Positions 45,736-55,114 of a stretch of 64,000 nucleotides of DNA are shown one piece after another. Origin of the DNA: J027 sp034437655 (GTDB lineage Bacteria; Chloroflexota; Anaerolineae; Aggregatilineales; J027); contig DAOTTU010000044.1 of assembly GCA_034437655.1 (NCBI GenBank), positions 303,461 through 367,460 of the forward strand, given 5' to 3'. The translations under genes were made by a program, and so were the position numbers. Each line of letters begins with the position of its first letter. Within the stretch, counting starts at the first letter, position 1. The notes under the pieces were generated by a model. It was not told the origin of the DNA. It saw only the letters and a list, made by a program, of their open reading frames with translations, and did not search any database.

Positions 45736-47117
45736 AGCATCGTATCTCCTTTATAGACTATTCTGAACTGAACGTTATACTGTGCCAGCAGATATAGCCA
45801 CGGTTCAGCCTCAATGGCGTTCAGCGCGATGAGATAGCGCAAGCCATCGTCATGTTGCATGTGACGGGCGAGGTCTTCGGGGGTTGGCCAATACACGACT
45901 TGCACCGTTGAGTCACTCCCGAGGTACCATCGTAGATGCCAGCCCAGCGCAAAGTCATAGATGATCTGCCCTGCATAGTCTCGGTTGAGAACAGTAGCGA
46001 CATAGTCAATATCATGACCCGTGTTGGGGTCAATGCGGTTGAAGGCCGCTTGCTGCCCACCCTGTACAGCAAAACTCATAATCAGCGCTCCGAGTAGTAA
46101 CACCCGCCACCGCAGTTGCATCCACAGTAGCGCCTGTGCCCCCACCAGCAACAAAAACGGCACCAGTGGTAGCACGTAGCGGTCATAAGTAGGGAAGGCC
46201 ACCAGCCAGTGCCAGCCCATGTAGGTCACGCTAAACGCCCCAACCCACCAACTTGGCGCCCCCGCTGGAATGCGCTGTTGGGCACTGCGCCACAACCATA
46301 TGCCAAGCATTGCCGCCAAGCCGACCCCAATCCATTCGTCGCCAACGCTAGCGCTAAGATGCATCAGCCAGTTTTTAAGACGTGGCAGGACTTCATCGGC
46401 CCGGATAAGGCGGCCGGGGTTGTTGTTGTAGTTCCCCAGCGTGAAGAAACTCTGGGCGCGGCGGCTTTCGTCCCATAAGATGAGCAATCCCAGCGGCGGC
46501 ACGCTGCTTGTGACGAAATTGCGCAACCGTCGCCATTCAAGCACACCAGTTTGTAAAAGAGGTAATCCGAGCAACAAAGGCGCAAGATAGAGGGCTGTCG
46601 GTTTCATGCACAGGGCCACGCCAAACGCTACCCCGGCCCAGCCCCAACGGTGCCGCAGCAATAAGAGTGTCGTGACGAGCAGCGCGGTGAGCATGGGAGG
46701 GTCTTGAAAGGCAGTCGGTGCATAGGCAATTTCCAGTGGTGAGAAGGCGACCAATAGCGTTGCCAACCACCCGCCCCAGAACGCTCGCGTTATCTGCCGC
46801 CCCACCTGAAACATTAGTGCCAAACTGAGAACACTCGCCAACACATTCGGCACCCGCACTGCAAACTCGCTTTCCCCGAGCAGCGCAAGGCTCACCCCGA
46901 CCATCGCAAACGTTAGCGGCGGCTTATCAACCGGCACTTCATAGAGGTTCCAGTCACCGTGTAACACCATCAGGCGGCCATAGCTGGCAAAAAGGGCTTC
47001 ATCGCCATGCAGACGGGTGTCGCGTACCAGTCCATCGATGCGCAGGCTGGCTCCCAGCCATAATACCGCCAATAGCATCAGCCAGCGCAATAAACGTTGT
47101 TTTGCCGGGGGTGTCAT
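45603..47117 (-). CDS. GT39/ArnT-like membrane glycosyltransferase
   Basis: A 504-residue polytopic enzyme of the PMT/ArnT group. The first loop has the catalytic acidic motif (RLHGDEALFAS) and the DKPPLTFAMVG segment typical of lipid-linked sugar transferases. About eleven helices follow, with AYAPTAFQDPPMLTALLVTTLLL in the middle. It likely uses a polyprenyl-phosphate sugar to modify a cell-surface acceptor. The C-terminal 45 residues are a Gly/Ala/Ser/Glu-rich tail encoded opposite the 3' end of the plus-strand membrane protein gene (133-bp overlap). A second member of the family is at 49016. Confidence 0.82.
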   Translation of the reverse strand: MTPPAKQRLLRWLMLLAVLWLGASLRIDGLVRDTRLHGDEALFASYGRLMVLHGDWNLYEVPVDKPPLTFAMVGVSLALLGESEFAVRVPNVLASVLSLALMFQVGRQITRAFWGGWLATLLVAFSPLEIAYAPTAFQDPPMLTALLVTTLLLLRHRWGWAGVAFGVALCMKPTALYLAPLLLGLPLLQTGVLEWRRLRNFVTSSVPPLGLLILWDESRRAQSFFTLGNYNNNPGRLIRADEVLPRLKNWLMHLSASVGDEWIGVGLAAMLGIWLWRSAQQRIPAGAPSWWVGAFSVTYMGWHWLVAFPTYDRYVLPLVPFLLLVGAQALLWMQLRWRVLLLGALIMSFAVQGGQQAAFNRIDPNTGHDIDYVATVLNRDYAGQIIYDFALGWHLRWYLGSDSTVQVVYWPTPEDLARHMQHDDGLRYLIALNAIEAEPWLYLLAQYNVQFRIVYKGDTMLYELTPPLVAGSAVSEADDAGEGFSSEGWSAGASGTVASGNNRK

Positions 47118-47171
47118 CAGTCGTCAATTTGCCGTAGGGATCAGAGTCACGTCAGGTTTTAAAGTCTCTGT

Positions 47172-47177
47172 TATAAT
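47172..47177 (+). promoter_or_regulatory. -10 element upstream of the DUF1028 gene
   Basis: A perfect TATAAT at 47172-47177 lies about 65 bp before ATG 47243. The -35 at 17 bp (ACGTCA) is poor, so this is a tentative promoter. Confidence 0.35.
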
Positions 47178-47242
47178 GGGCGGAGTTGAATTTTAAAATG
47201 CAAAAAATGCGCCATTGCGTAAGCAGTCCAGGAGTTTTTACC

Positions 47243-48127
47243 ATGAGAGACTTATTGTTGAACACCTTTAGTATCGTTGCTTATGACCCTACCGACGAGG
47301 CATGGGGTGTCGCCGTAGCCAGTAAATTTTTGGCGGCCGCAGCAGTGGTTAGTTGGGCACGGGCCGGGGCGGGCGCAGTCGCAACGCAGGCCTTTGCCAA
47401 AATGGGCTTTGGCCCGGACGGTCTTGCGTTAATGGCAGAGGGGGTGTCCGCTGAGCAAACCCTCGAAAAGCTGCTGTCCGAAGACCCAAAAGCCGCTGAC
47501 CGACAGGTTGGAATGGTTGACAAAAACGGCAATGCAGCCGCGCACACGGGTAGTGATTGCTTCGACTGGGCCGGGCACCGCATCGGCAACGGTTACACCT
47601 GTCAGGGCAATATCCTCACCGGGGGTGACACCCTCGACGCGATGGCAGAGGCGTTTGAAAATACGCAGGGACAGCTCCCCGAACGGCTGGCAGCGGCTCT
47701 ATTGGCTGGGGATACGGTCGGTGGTGATAGCCGAGGTAAGCAGTCGGCCGGGTTGCTCGTCGTCAAAGCCGGCGGTAGCTATGGTGGTGACACGGATCGC
47801 TGGGTAGACCTGCGCGTGGACGATGACCCCGAACCTGTCCAACGACTACAAGGCCTGTTGCGGATGCATAACCTCTATTTTGGCACCACTAACCCCGATG
47901 ACCTCATCCCGATTGACGCTGCAATTGCCACTGAATTGCAACAGATTCTGACAAAACACGGCCACCACGACGGCACGATTTCTGGGGAATGGGATGCCAG
48001 CACCAAAGATGCGTTCTGGGCCTTTTGTGGCATGGAAAACCTTGAGGAACGCTGGTCACCAGACAACGAGCCGGACAAAATTGACCGTGTTGTGCTTGAA
48101 TTCGTCCGTGAGCGGTTCGCACGTTAG
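47243..48127 (+). CDS. DUF1028 (Ntn-hydrolase-like) protein with C-terminal extension
   Basis: About 294 residues. ATG 47243 is chosen because AGGAG lies eight bases upstream; an earlier in-frame ATG at 47186 has no such site. The DUF1028 core is clear: LLNTFSIVAYDPTDEAWGVAVASKF, GAGAVATQAFAKMGFGPDGLALM, DRQVGMVDKNGNAAAHTGSDC and QGNILTGGDTLDAM, with GDSRGKQSAGLLVV further on. The fold belongs to Ntn-type hydrolases, but its substrate is unknown. The C-terminal 75 residues (PVQRLQGLLRMHNLYFG onward) resemble a helical peptidoglycan-binding-like appendix seen in some members. Confidence 0.85.
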   Translation: MRDLLLNTFSIVAYDPTDEAWGVAVASKFLAAAAVVSWARAGAGAVATQAFAKMGFGPDGLALMAEGVSAEQTLEKLLSEDPKAADRQVGMVDKNGNAAAHTGSDCFDWAGHRIGNGYTCQGNILTGGDTLDAMAEAFENTQGQLPERLAAALLAGDTVGGDSRGKQSAGLLVVKAGGSYGGDTDRWVDLRVDDDPEPVQRLQGLLRMHNLYFGTTNPDDLIPIDAAIATELQQILTKHGHHDGTISGEWDASTKDAFWAFCGMENLEERWSPDNEPDKIDRVVLEFVRERFAR

Positions 48128-48134
48128 GCGCGTT

Positions 48135-48998
48135 ATGCTGAAGAAAACTGTACTGCTGCTACTTGCGCTGGTGCTTTCGGGGTGTGGGGTGTTCAGCGCC
48201 GACCCCACCCTCACGCCAATCTTTGTGACAGCCACCCCGCGCATCGTGTTTATTACAGAGACACCCGAACCCGGGCCGACGAGTGTGTTGGCCCCGACTG
48301 TGCCGCCAGACGCCACGCAGGTTGCTGTGAATGCAGAGTCTTTCGACTTTGAGACACCACAAGCGCCCCCTGCCAGCCCGACGGTAATCACTGTGACACC
48401 GACCTTCACCCCCACACCGACCGATACACCTATCACACCCGGCGCGCCGTTGTTTGAACCTGTAGGGGGCGTGAGTGTCGTGCAGGCGGCTGTGGACGTC
48501 GGCAGTTGCCCCACATTACCGTCAGGAGGCTTTGCGACGATTTTCACCGGGGACAGCAACACCGCCGAGCAACTGGCCTGCCCGATTGGCCCGGCGGCAA
48601 ATGTTGCGTCAGCATATCAAACCTTTGAGCGCGGTATTATGGTCTGGGTGTCGGCGGTTGGTTCTGGCGGGCAGTCGGGCATTTTTGTGCTGTATAACAA
48701 CAACACATTCCAGCGCTTTGCTGATACCTGGCGCGAAGGTGTGGACCCCAGCAGCACTGGACTCAATCCACCGCGTGACGGCTTGCGTGAACCGATTCGG
48801 GGCTTTGGCAAGGTCTGGCGCGAAAGTGGCGGCGTACGCGATGCGCTCGGCTGGGCGACAGGCAATGAACAGGGTGGTAATGGTGCAACACAGGTCTTTG
48901 AACGCGGTGAGATGATCTTCATCAGCCAGACGGGGCAAACCTATGTCCTATCGTCGGGTACACCCGGCACCTGGACTTCGGTCGCGGTGCAATACTAG
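48135..48998 (+). CDS. Lipoprotein with Thr/Pro linker and repeat domain
   Basis: A 287-residue lipoprotein from ATG 48135. The lipobox LSGC places the lipidated Cys at residue 17. A long Thr/Pro-rich linker follows (about 20-115, with stretches such as TPTFTPTPTDTP), a style frequent in Anaerolineae. The C-terminal domain holds two similar segments, YQTFERGIMVWVSAV and TQVFERGEMIFISQTG, each preceded by an Ala/Gly-rich turn (CPIGPAANVASA and LGWATGNEQGG), which suggests an LGFP-like repeat. The function is unknown; surface binding is plausible. It starts seven bases after the DUF1028 stop. Confidence 0.75.
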   Translation: MLKKTVLLLLALVLSGCGVFSADPTLTPIFVTATPRIVFITETPEPGPTSVLAPTVPPDATQVAVNAESFDFETPQAPPASPTVITVTPTFTPTPTDTPITPGAPLFEPVGGVSVVQAAVDVGSCPTLPSGGFATIFTGDSNTAEQLACPIGPAANVASAYQTFERGIMVWVSAVGSGGQSGIFVLYNNNTFQRFADTWREGVDPSSTGLNPPRDGLREPIRGFGKVWRESGGVRDALGWATGNEQGGNGATQVFERGEMIFISQTGQTYVLSSGTPGTWTSVAVQY

Positions 48999-49015
48999 GG
49001 CTAGCGCTGACCGCT

Positions 49016-50902
49016 ATGGCACAATATACAATCCCCCGAAACACGAGCCCACCTATGCTAAAACGCGCACAATATTCAAGGTCGATATTTGCTGCCGTGG
49101 GGATACTCATTCTGGCGGCCGTGGTGCTTATTGTTGATCTGAATGGCATCAGTCTGTGGGCAGACGAGGGCTGGACGATTGCCGCCACTGCCGAACCAAA
49201 CCCCGCCGCTGTGGTTGAGGAATGGGTGCTGGATGATGTACATCCACCGCTGTATTTTGTGCTGCTCAACATCTGGCGACAGTTCACGGGCGATACAATC
49301 TTTGAAATGCGCTATTTTGCTGTGCTGGTGACGCTGGTTGCGGTGGCGGCGATGTATCGCCTGGGAGCAGCGTTGTTTTCGGTGCAGGCAGGGCTGCTAG
49401 CCGCGTTCCTATTCGCCGTGCATGACCTTGTTACAGTGCTAACGCAGGAAGTACGCCACTATTCCCTGCAACAGACGCTCACTGTGCTTACGATGTGGCT
49501 GTACTGGCGATTCTGGCAACACCCGACCCGCAACCGGGGTATCGCTTTTGCGCTGGCAGGGGTAGCGTTGCTGTATACGCACTACTGGGGCGGTTTTGTC
49601 CTGCTCGCACTTGGCGTCCATGCCCTCATCACTCGTTTGCAGGTGCTACGCCCCTATATTCTGGCGAACATCGGTATTGCAGCGTTGTATTTGCCGTGGG
49701 TGCCTGCGATTTATCACCAGATTACGATTGAACGGCCGGGTGGGCTGCCGCACGCGCTCGATAATTCTTGGGTGGTATATGAAACGCTCGCCAATCAATT
49801 GACGGGTGTGCCAGAATGGTTCTGGATTGTGCTGGCGGTTGGTGGTGTGGCGGGCAGTATACGCGGCACTCAATGGCGGGCGTGGCTCCCCTCAGCAGCG
49901 ACCGGAATGCTAACACTGGTTGTCGTGCTTACCATTGGGCTGTCTTTGCTCATTAACACGCAGTATCCAACGCTCTCATTTCGTTCACTGGCAGTCGTCG
50001 TGCCTGCGTTGATGGTGCTGGCGGCACACACGTTGGCTCAATTCCACCTGCGCGAATTGGTAGTGGTGATGGCGTTTGTGGTCGTGCATTCACTGGCGAT
50101 TACAGGTGCGGCCCCGGTTGAGCGGCCACCGTGGCCGGGACTGGCCGAATTCTTAGATGAGCGCAGTACGTCGGCTGATGCTGTATTGCTGGAAATGGAC
50201 ACCGACGACCTACCGTTGATGTATTACCTTGAACGGGACAACCTCGCCGCTGCAACGCTGTCCACAGAAACGATCCGCCTGCACAGCCCGGAACGCTACC
50301 GGGAGCGCCTTGCTGACACGTTGGTAACACAGGATGGCGTTTGGCTGGCAAAATTTGGCTTCTTCGCATATGACCCGCGTCCCGAAATCACCGCACATGG
50401 TTTTGTGCAGAGCGCCCCGCCGATCCGTGACTTTGGACGCTATGCTGACGGCCGCCCGATTGAACTCTACCGTTTTGACCGTCCTGCTGAGGAACCGCTT
50501 GTATCTTTCGGTGACACGCTGCAATTAATGCGCGAGTCGGTAGCCGTTGATGAGGAAATGGTTACGCTGAACCTCCTATGGTTGCCACGGCAGACGCCAG
50601 AATGGAATTACACCATTTCAACGTTCTTATTAGACGCAAACGGGCGTCCTACTGGGCCACCGAGTGACAGTTACCCCTTCAACGGCCGTTCCCCAACGTT
50701 GGACTGGGAAGCGGGCAATTTCTATTTTGACACGCACCAACATGCTATCCGCGATTTGCCCGCTGGAGCGTATCAAGTTGGGGTAAAAGTGTATTATTTC
50801 CTTGACCCGGCCTTTACCCGGCTTGAAATTGCGCCAGCGTCGGATTGTTCTGACGAGCCTGACTGCGAATTTGTCATCATTGATTCAATCACAGTGAACT
50901 GA
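49016..50902 (+). CDS. GT39-type membrane glycosyltransferase with C-terminal soluble domain
   Basis: A 628-residue polytopic protein. The first external loop contains LWADEGWTIAATAE and DDVHPPLYFVLLNIW, the acidic and His-Pro-Pro motifs of the dolichyl-phosphate-mannose/ArnT superfamily. About ten helices extend to residue 365. The last 260 residues are extracytoplasmic and strand-rich, including LRRTPEWNYTIS-like and GAYQVGVKVYYF segments. It probably glycosylates surface proteins or lipids. An ATG at 49055 would shorten it by 13 residues. It follows a lipoprotein gene by 17 bp and precedes holA by seven. Confidence 0.8.
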   Translation: MAQYTIPRNTSPPMLKRAQYSRSIFAAVGILILAAVVLIVDLNGISLWADEGWTIAATAEPNPAAVVEEWVLDDVHPPLYFVLLNIWRQFTGDTIFEMRYFAVLVTLVAVAAMYRLGAALFSVQAGLLAAFLFAVHDLVTVLTQEVRHYSLQQTLTVLTMWLYWRFWQHPTRNRGIAFALAGVALLYTHYWGGFVLLALGVHALITRLQVLRPYILANIGIAALYLPWVPAIYHQITIERPGGLPHALDNSWVVYETLANQLTGVPEWFWIVLAVGGVAGSIRGTQWRAWLPSAATGMLTLVVVLTIGLSLLINTQYPTLSFRSLAVVVPALMVLAAHTLAQFHLRELVVVMAFVVVHSLAITGAAPVERPPWPGLAEFLDERSTSADAVLLEMDTDDLPLMYYLERDNLAAATLSTETIRLHSPERYRERLADTLVTQDGVWLAKFGFFAYDPRPEITAHGFVQSAPPIRDFGRYADGRPIELYRFDRPAEEPLVSFGDTLQLMRESVAVDEEMVTLNLLWLPRQTPEWNYTISTFLLDANGRPTGPPSDSYPFNGRSPTLDWEAGNFYFDTHQHAIRDLPAGAYQVGVKVYYFLDPAFTRLEIAPASDCSDEPDCEFVIIDSITVN

Positions 50903-50909
50903 GGGACGA

Positions 50910-51902
50910 ATGGCTAAACAAGCGCCCACCTATTATCTTTTCCACGGCGAAGACGACTACAGCATCAAAGCGCAGATCAAAAAAATGCGCGACCAGATGG
51001 GTGATGACCTCAACATTTCGGACTTCAGCGATCCCAAAGTCTCGCCCCTTGAGGTATTATCGGCGGCTCAGGCGATGCCCTTTTTGTCGGACAAGCGGCT
51101 GGTGATTGCGCATGGCTTGCTGGATCACTGGCACCGCAGTGGGGCCTCTAAAGCGCAAAAAGAACTATTGAAGCAGTTCATCGCCCAATTACCAGATTTA
51201 CCACCGACAGCACGATTGGTTTTCGCTGAAAGCCGAACCCTACCCAGGCGGCACCCCATTTTGAAGCTGCTCGAAGATGATCCGCATGGCTATGTCAAAG
51301 AATTTAATGCCCCAAAGAACCCGACAGCATGGCTAAAACGGCAAGCTGAAGCCTATAAGATTCAGTTGGAGCCGAAAGCCATTGCAGCGCTGGTAAGCGT
51401 TATTGGAAGTGATCTACGCCGTGCTGACAATGAACTCTATAAACTCGCAGCATTTGTGGGGGAAGGTGGGAGCGTCCGCGAACAGGATGTGGCGTTGTTG
51501 ACACCCTACGTTCCTGAAACCAACATTTTTGATCTGGTGGACGCCATTGGGAAACGCAACGGCCGCCAGGCAATGCAGTTGTTGCACCGTAAACTTGATA
51601 TTGATGAGGTAGACCCATTTCAGATATTTGGCATGGTGGTACGCCAATTCCGCCTGCTCTTGATTGCACGTGAGGTTCTGGATCATGGTGGGGGAATCGG
51701 TGAGTTCCGCGAGCTAACAGGGCTGCATCAGTACCCGGCCCAAAAAACCCGCGAACAGGCGCGAGGCTTTAGCCTGACGGCCTTGCAGCATATTTACGAA
51801 AAGCTACTTGACCTTGATGTCGGCGTGAAGACAGGCAAAATGGACATGGCGACCGGGCTGGATATGTTCGTGGCAGGGGTCACCAACAGCGGTCAACCCT
51901 GA
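50910..51902 (+). CDS. holA: DNA polymerase III delta subunit
   Basis: A 330-residue clamp-loader subunit that opens the beta clamp. The N-terminal YYLFHGEDDYSIKAQIKKM and FLSDKRLVIAHGLLDHW, the sensor-like LPPTARLVFAES, and the central IGSDLRRADNELYKLAAFVG and ETNIFDLVDAIGKRNGRQAMQLLH are the family's hallmark segments. The C-terminal collar domain includes FGMVVRQFRLLLIAREVL. Length is usual. GAGGGACGA precedes the ATG. It is convergent with a DivIC-like gene that ends eight bases away. Confidence 0.93.
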   Translation: MAKQAPTYYLFHGEDDYSIKAQIKKMRDQMGDDLNISDFSDPKVSPLEVLSAAQAMPFLSDKRLVIAHGLLDHWHRSGASKAQKELLKQFIAQLPDLPPTARLVFAESRTLPRRHPILKLLEDDPHGYVKEFNAPKNPTAWLKRQAEAYKIQLEPKAIAALVSVIGSDLRRADNELYKLAAFVGEGGSVREQDVALLTPYVPETNIFDLVDAIGKRNGRQAMQLLHRKLDIDEVDPFQIFGMVVRQFRLLLIAREVLDHGGGIGEFRELTGLHQYPAQKTREQARGFSLTALQHIYEKLLDLDVGVKTGKMDMATGLDMFVAGVTNSGQP

Positions 51903-51909
51903 TCGTTAC

Positions 51910-52365
51910 TTACCACGGCGGGTCACCATCAAAAAAGAGGCTCCACCATAGGTCAGGGGCGGGGATGTCTGGCTGTTCGGGTTCATCCAGTGGTGCTGGT
52001 GTGGCAACGGGCGTTGCTGTTGGTAGCACCAGCCCGGGCACTGGAATCACCAGTACTTCCCCGGGACGTATCATTTTACCTTCGCGATGGGCCCAATCCT
52101 CAACAGCGGCGTCACTCTGTACAAAGTCAAGTTCGCGCCTTAAATCAGTGTTTTCGGCTTGCAGGGTGTCAATGGTGCCTTCTACCTGCACTTTGAGGTC
52201 GTCATACTGTTGCCCCCGGCTAATACGCGCACTGAAGTTAATGGTCAACAGCATCCCAATCGCCAGAATCGCGACGAAGAGAATCTGCAATCCGGTGATG
52301 CGCTGCTTACGGACAGGCTTGTCACGTTTTGGAACGGTCTGCCGGGGGCGAGAGTAATCTACCAC
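51910..52365 (-). CDS. DivIC/FtsB-like septum formation protein
   Basis: A 151-residue bitopic membrane protein from GTG 52365, behind AGGAG. A basic cytoplasmic N-terminus (residues 1-24) is followed by one helix (about 26-45), then a coiled coil (about 50-85, DDLKVQVEGTIDTLQAENTDLRREL) and EDWAHREGKMIRPGEVLVIPVP, the FtsB/DivIC-like end where a conserved Tyr/Gly motif often lies. A Pro/Ala/Thr-rich tail of 40 residues follows. It likely joins the divisome with FtsL and FtsQ-like proteins. Its ribosome-binding site lies inside the end of the amidohydrolase gene. Confidence 0.78.
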   Translation of the reverse strand: MVDYSRPRQTVPKRDKPVRKQRITGLQILFVAILAIGMLLTINFSARISRGQQYDDLKVQVEGTIDTLQAENTDLRRELDFVQSDAAVEDWAHREGKMIRPGEVLVIPVPGLVLPTATPVATPAPLDEPEQPDIPAPDLWWSLFFDGDPPW

Positions 52366-52368
52366 GCG

Positions 52369-53976
52369 CTAAAACTCCTGAAAACGCCACGAACCGCCGA
52401 CCATCGTACCCAACACCTTGACTTCCAGGATTTCCATCGGGTCGATTGCAAAAATATCGCGGTCCAGCATCACCAGATCTGCCAGAAAACCCGGGGCCAG
52501 CCGCCCGAGTCGATTTTCCATCATGGCAGCATAGGCGGGGCCGGTGGTGTAGGCGGCGATGGCTTCTTCCAGCGTCAATTTCTCAGCGGGGTACCAGCCC
52601 TCTGGTCCGGGGCTGCCATCGGCACGGCGACGGGTCACGGCGGCATGTATCCCGGCTAGCGGGTCGATATTGTCCAGCGGTGCGTCTGAACCAAGAACGA
52701 GCGTTGCCCCGGCGTTGAGTTGTTTACGGGTGGCGTAGCTGTATTCGGCGCGTGTGCCCCAGTAGCGATCGGCCATGATGTAATCCGATGTCGCGTGAAT
52801 AGTCTGCATAGAGGCGATCACGTCCAGTTCAGCAAGGCGTTCAACATCTTCTGGTAGCGTGATTTGCACATGCTCAATGCGGTGACGGCGAAGTGCGCGG
52901 GGAATCTTTTGCTCAGCCTCTGCCTGCCGTACCGACTCAAAAATGTTCAGCACATCATGCACAGCCCGGTCACCGATTGCATGGATGGTGCAGAACAGAC
53001 CGTTGGCGCTGGCCTGATGTACCAACTCATGCATCGTTTCTTTATCAGTGACGACGATGCCATAGTTGTCAGTGCTGCCTTCGTAGGGCGCGGCCATCAG
53101 TGCCGTTTGCGGACCAAGAGCGCCGTCTGCAAAGATTTTCAACCCACCAAAACGCAGCCAGTCGTCGCCAAAGCCGCTATGAATGCCGAGCCCATAGGCA
53201 TGTTCAATCCACTCGACGTTGATCTGCTTTAAAACCCGCAAATTCAGCCAGCCGCGTTCACGCAGCAGTTGCAGCGCGTCCATACAAATCGGGTTGTCGT
53301 AGTCATGAAAGCCTGTCATGCCCATCCGCAATACGGTTTGTTGGGCCTGTTCCATCCATTCAGAAAGGGTCTGGACGGTTTCACGGGGCATGTGATGCGC
53401 GATCATGTTCATGGCCGGTTTTTCAAGCAAAACGCCAGCGGGTTTACCGTCGGCATTGCGGGTAAAGCCGCCACCGGGCGGGTCGCTTACATCATCGGGA
53501 ATGCCGGCCCGCTGGAAGGCGAGGGTGTTTGCCCAGGCAGCGTGCCCACTGCGCGAAACAAGATAGACAGGGTGGTTGGTCGTTGCAACGTCGAGATCAA
53601 GCGCAGTTGGAAAGACGGCCCCGTCCCATAAATCTTTGCGCCAGCCAATCCCGAAAATCCATTCACCGGGCGGGGTATTTTTCGCCTGTTCTGCGACACG
53701 GCGCACCGCTTCTGCCTTGCTGGGCACATCAACCAGATCAACGGCCTGCAACAGCCGTGAGTAGTTGTGCCAGTGGAGGTGTGCGTCTGTTAAACCGGGA
53801 ATGATGCGCCGGCCGCCTGCATCGGTGTGTAGGGTGTGCGCGGATTTGAGCGCTTTAATGTCATCATTGCTGCCGACGGCCAGAATACGTTCGCCCGCGA
53901 TAGCCAGCGCCGCGGCATGGGGTTGGGCCGGGTTTTGGGTGTAAATATTGGCGTTGGTGATGATATGGTCAATCAT
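52369..53976 (-). CDS. Amidohydrolase, YtcJ-like
   Basis: A 535-residue metal-dependent hydrolase. Zinc ligands are visible in GLTDAHLHWHNY (His-x-His), in FCTIHAIGDRAVHDVLN, in RRHRIEHVQI and in LVLGSDAPLDNIDPLAGIHAAVTRR. The LKIFADGALGP stretch carries the position that is a carboxylated Lys in this family. The C-terminal APGFLADLVMLDRDIF closes the second, beta domain. The substrate is not predictable; family members hydrolyse amides in small molecules. It overlaps the upstream gene by four bases and runs straight into the DivIC-like gene. Confidence 0.9.
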   Translation of the reverse strand: MIDHIITNANIYTQNPAQPHAAALAIAGERILAVGSNDDIKALKSAHTLHTDAGGRRIIPGLTDAHLHWHNYSRLLQAVDLVDVPSKAEAVRRVAEQAKNTPPGEWIFGIGWRKDLWDGAVFPTALDLDVATTNHPVYLVSRSGHAAWANTLAFQRAGIPDDVSDPPGGGFTRNADGKPAGVLLEKPAMNMIAHHMPRETVQTLSEWMEQAQQTVLRMGMTGFHDYDNPICMDALQLLRERGWLNLRVLKQINVEWIEHAYGLGIHSGFGDDWLRFGGLKIFADGALGPQTALMAAPYEGSTDNYGIVVTDKETMHELVHQASANGLFCTIHAIGDRAVHDVLNIFESVRQAEAEQKIPRALRRHRIEHVQITLPEDVERLAELDVIASMQTIHATSDYIMADRYWGTRAEYSYATRKQLNAGATLVLGSDAPLDNIDPLAGIHAAVTRRRADGSPGPEGWYPAEKLTLEEAIAAYTTGPAYAAMMENRLGRLAPGFLADLVMLDRDIFAIDPMEILEVKVLGTMVGGSWRFQEF

Positions 53977-54953
53977 AGCGTTGTGATGGTCTTTGCTACC
54001 CGTAAATGTCCGGGGAAATTGGGCAGGTATTTGATAAAGGATTCGTACTTGTCGCTGTTATAGTCACGCATATAGCGCCGCAGCACACTCACCACACCGG
54101 GGACAATATGCAGGCCCTTGACCTTGCGTTGCAGCAACACATAGCTTTTCGCCTCTTGTTTGCTGATAGCTTGCTCCAAAAATAGCGCCACAATGCCAGA
54201 CACAAACAACTCTGTGAACTGGTCCCCCCAGTTGGGGTACTTGGCGCGGAAAGCATCACTCACGGGGAGGGGCTTATGCGCGACAGGGGCCACGTCGGCG
54301 GCGTGTTGGCGCAGGTAGGACAGCATCAGCAGGCGGGCGTATTCAGCCAGGGCGGTTGAGTAAATGTGAGCTGGGTCTGAACTAAACGGCCATGGTGGGC
54401 TATCTCCCCACGCTTCACGCGGTGGGCATAGCGTCAAAATCTCACCACCGACCCGCACACCGATGGCACGGCTGATGGGGTAGGAGATATTGGGCATAAA
54501 CACCAGTTGCTCAACAACCTGCCCCACGAACGGCATCAGGAAGTTGTAGAAATCAACTTTGTCCAGTACCGCCTGCGATTCTGAACGCGCTTTCTCCCAC
54601 GATTCGTCCGACTCATTCCAGAGTTCGGCCAGTTCGGTAGCTTCATAAAAGCCGCGCAGGTGTTCGTTCCACTTGGGGGGCACCCAGCGCGGTGACTGCA
54701 CTGCTTCGAGGTCGGGCCATGTCAGTTTGAGTGCGTAGGTGAATAGTGCTTCGAGCGGGGCACCCTGGTCTAGCAAGACTTGTGCGCCTGCTACGGCCGG
54801 GTGATGTGAGAACTCAAGCACGCGCTTCATCGTGTGGCGGGCGTGCTGGTGGGGGTGGAACTGCTCGGTGGACGGGAAATTCGTCGCAGACAGCACCGCC
54901 GACACCAACCGGACACGATTATCAATTCGAACCTGCACTTTTCTTTCAGTCAT
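53973..54953 (-). CDS. Hypothetical protein, unrecognised family
   Basis: A 326-residue soluble protein from ATG 54953; a TTG at 54965 is the alternative. I do not recognise the family. It is rich in Trp, Pro and aromatic residues. The N-terminal half has SATNFPSTEQFHPHQHARHTMKRVLEFSHH, a His-rich stretch. Further segments are TYALKLTWPDLEAVQSPRWVPPKW, VGGEILTLCPPREAWGDSPPWPF and YIVLLQRKVKGLHIVPGV-like helices near the end. The start and end couple it to the amidohydrolase gene by a four-base overlap. No catalytic motif can be named; the His cluster could bind metal. Confidence 0.55.
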   Translation of the reverse strand: MTERKVQVRIDNRVRLVSAVLSATNFPSTEQFHPHQHARHTMKRVLEFSHHPAVAGAQVLLDQGAPLEALFTYALKLTWPDLEAVQSPRWVPPKWNEHLRGFYEATELAELWNESDESWEKARSESQAVLDKVDFYNFLMPFVGQVVEQLVFMPNISYPISRAIGVRVGGEILTLCPPREAWGDSPPWPFSSDPAHIYSTALAEYARLLMLSYLRQHAADVAPVAHKPLPVSDAFRAKYPNWGDQFTELFVSGIVALFLEQAISKQEAKSYVLLQRKVKGLHIVPGVVSVLRRYMRDYNSDKYESFIKYLPNFPGHLRVAKTITTL

Positions 54954-55041
54954 TCCACTGCTCAATTCTTCCGTCGCCTTCGCGGGTGCAAATCAGTTTC
55001 TAGGCATTATAGAAAATATTAACGGGTAACGCCAAACGAAT

Positions 55042-55077
55042 AGAGATGAAGTGACCACAGTCGGCCGCTCCATCTCT
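55042..55077. terminator. Possible hairpin terminator of the PadR-ABC operon
   Basis: AGAGATGAAG (55042-55051) pairs with CTCCATCTCT (55068-55077) over ten base pairs with one wobble, enclosing 16 nt. It lies just downstream of the minus-strand ABC-2 gene. There is no strong T-run on either side, so termination is uncertain. Confidence 0.3.
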
Positions 55078-55114
55078 TATGATAACACGAGAGGTGACAT
55101 CAGAACGAGGTTGG

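Noticed and set aside
47994..48134. An N-terminal extension of the lipoprotein gene into the DUF1028 gene
   Set aside because: Starting at 48135 yields a perfect lipoprotein signal; the extension overlaps a real coding region and would bury it.
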